Positions 63,762 through 64,000 of a stretch of DNA of 64,000 nt are shown one piece after another; the stretch's first letter is position 1; every line of letters begins with the position of its first letter. The notes under the pieces were generated by a model. That model worked only from the letters and a program-made list of their open reading frames with translations. It had not been told where the DNA came from and ran no database searches. The position numbers and the translations under genes are program-made. Location: assembly GCF_019635935.1 (NCBI RefSeq), contig NZ_JAHBYN010000001.1, positions 682,001 through 746,000 on the forward strand. Reading direction: 5' to 3'. This DNA comes from Parvibaculum sp. (GTDB lineage Bacteria > Pseudomonadota > Alphaproteobacteria > Parvibaculales > Parvibaculaceae).

Positions 63762-64000
63762 ATGACGGTCCTCATCAACACCCCCACATGGCTTGGCGAG
63801 TTTGAGGCCGGGGTCTTCTTCCTCACGGATCGCGAGACCGGCCTGACGCTGGCCATGAGGAAAAGGGGGATCGCGGGCGAGGTGCGTGAGTGTCTTTTGA
63901 CTCACGCACCCGACCGCGTCGCGGAGACATATAGCCGGATCCTCGGTCCGACCGCGAGATGGGAGCGTGTCTACAAGCGGATTCCAGCGCAGGGAGAGAC
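63762..64000 (+). CDS. Hypothetical protein, partial (runs past window end)
   Basis: An open frame from ATG 63762 runs without a stop to the window end, at least 79 residues. It starts 2 bp after the exonuclease gene stop, so it is coupled. The visible part (TPTWLGEFEAGVFFLTDRETGLTLAMRKRG) is not recognised as a known family. Confidence 0.6.
   Translation, partial: MTVLINTPTWLGEFEAGVFFLTDRETGLTLAMRKRGIAGEVRECLLTHAPDRVAETYSRILGPTARWERVYKRIPAQGE

Overview
The window is high-GC DNA that looks like an alphaproteobacterium. The guess rests on codon bias, a CheZ-like helical protein, a CorA/RhlE housekeeping neighbourhood and several alphaproteobacterial-type PAS, SDR and acyl-CoA genes. A Parvibaculum-like or other hydrocarbon-degrading member is plausible, but this is inference only.

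1-12,831 looks like ordinary chromosome: an epoxide-hydrolase-like enzyme, a sugar/methyl-transfer cluster (GT4 glycosyltransferase, SAM methyltransferase, alpha/alpha-barrel protein, second methyltransferase), a CheZ-like protein, a PLP ammonia-lyase, a histidine phosphatase, CorA, an RhlE-type DEAD helicase with a clear terminator, a lipoprotein hydrolase and a PhyH-family dioxygenase.

At 12,832-12,881 lies the 3' part only of a tRNA-Lys(CUU), from anticodon stem to CCA, whose 5' half is replaced by unrelated DNA. This is the signature of one end of an integrative element. 12.9-19.1 kb carries mobile-element genes (DUF2958 protein, MobV-type relaxase and accessory protein, frameshifted DUF3987 helicase-like gene, phage-type Dam methyltransferase). 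19.2-21.4 kb is a decay zone with CRISPR-like repeat relics, a broken PAS gene and an IS5-family element.

21.6-61.7 kb is a large catabolic island, bounded by a 45-bp inverted repeat at 20,399-20,443 and 61,778-61,822 (41/45 identical). It holds two CYP153-type P450s plus a fragment of a third, a [2Fe-2S] ferredoxin, a Baeyer-Villiger monooxygenase, a cyclopentanol-dehydrogenase-like SDR, and an operon resembling badH-badI-aliB (2-hydroxy- and 2-ketocyclohexanecarboxyl-CoA steps) with a crotonase and a Rieske oxygenase. It also holds pimeloyl-CoA-dehydrogenase-like genes, two thiolase-like/DUF35 pairs, MaoC hydratases, a FadH-like reductase, an LLM flavoprotein, esterases, amidohydrolases, and GntR, TetR and IclR regulators. 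Together these suggest P450 hydroxylation of an alicyclic or alkyl-alicyclic hydrocarbon, ring opening as a lactone or through ring-keto-acyl-CoA hydrolysis to pimelyl-CoA-type products, then beta-oxidation. Broken remnants of an AliA-like CoA ligase and a PimD-like dehydrogenase, and a frameshifted PimC-like gene, show recent rearrangement. A near-palindrome TTCATTATAATGAA recurs near four catabolic promoters.

62.8-64 kb returns to mobile-element genes (RecE-like PD-(D/E)XK exonuclease and a partial gene), so the integrative element probably continues beyond the right edge.
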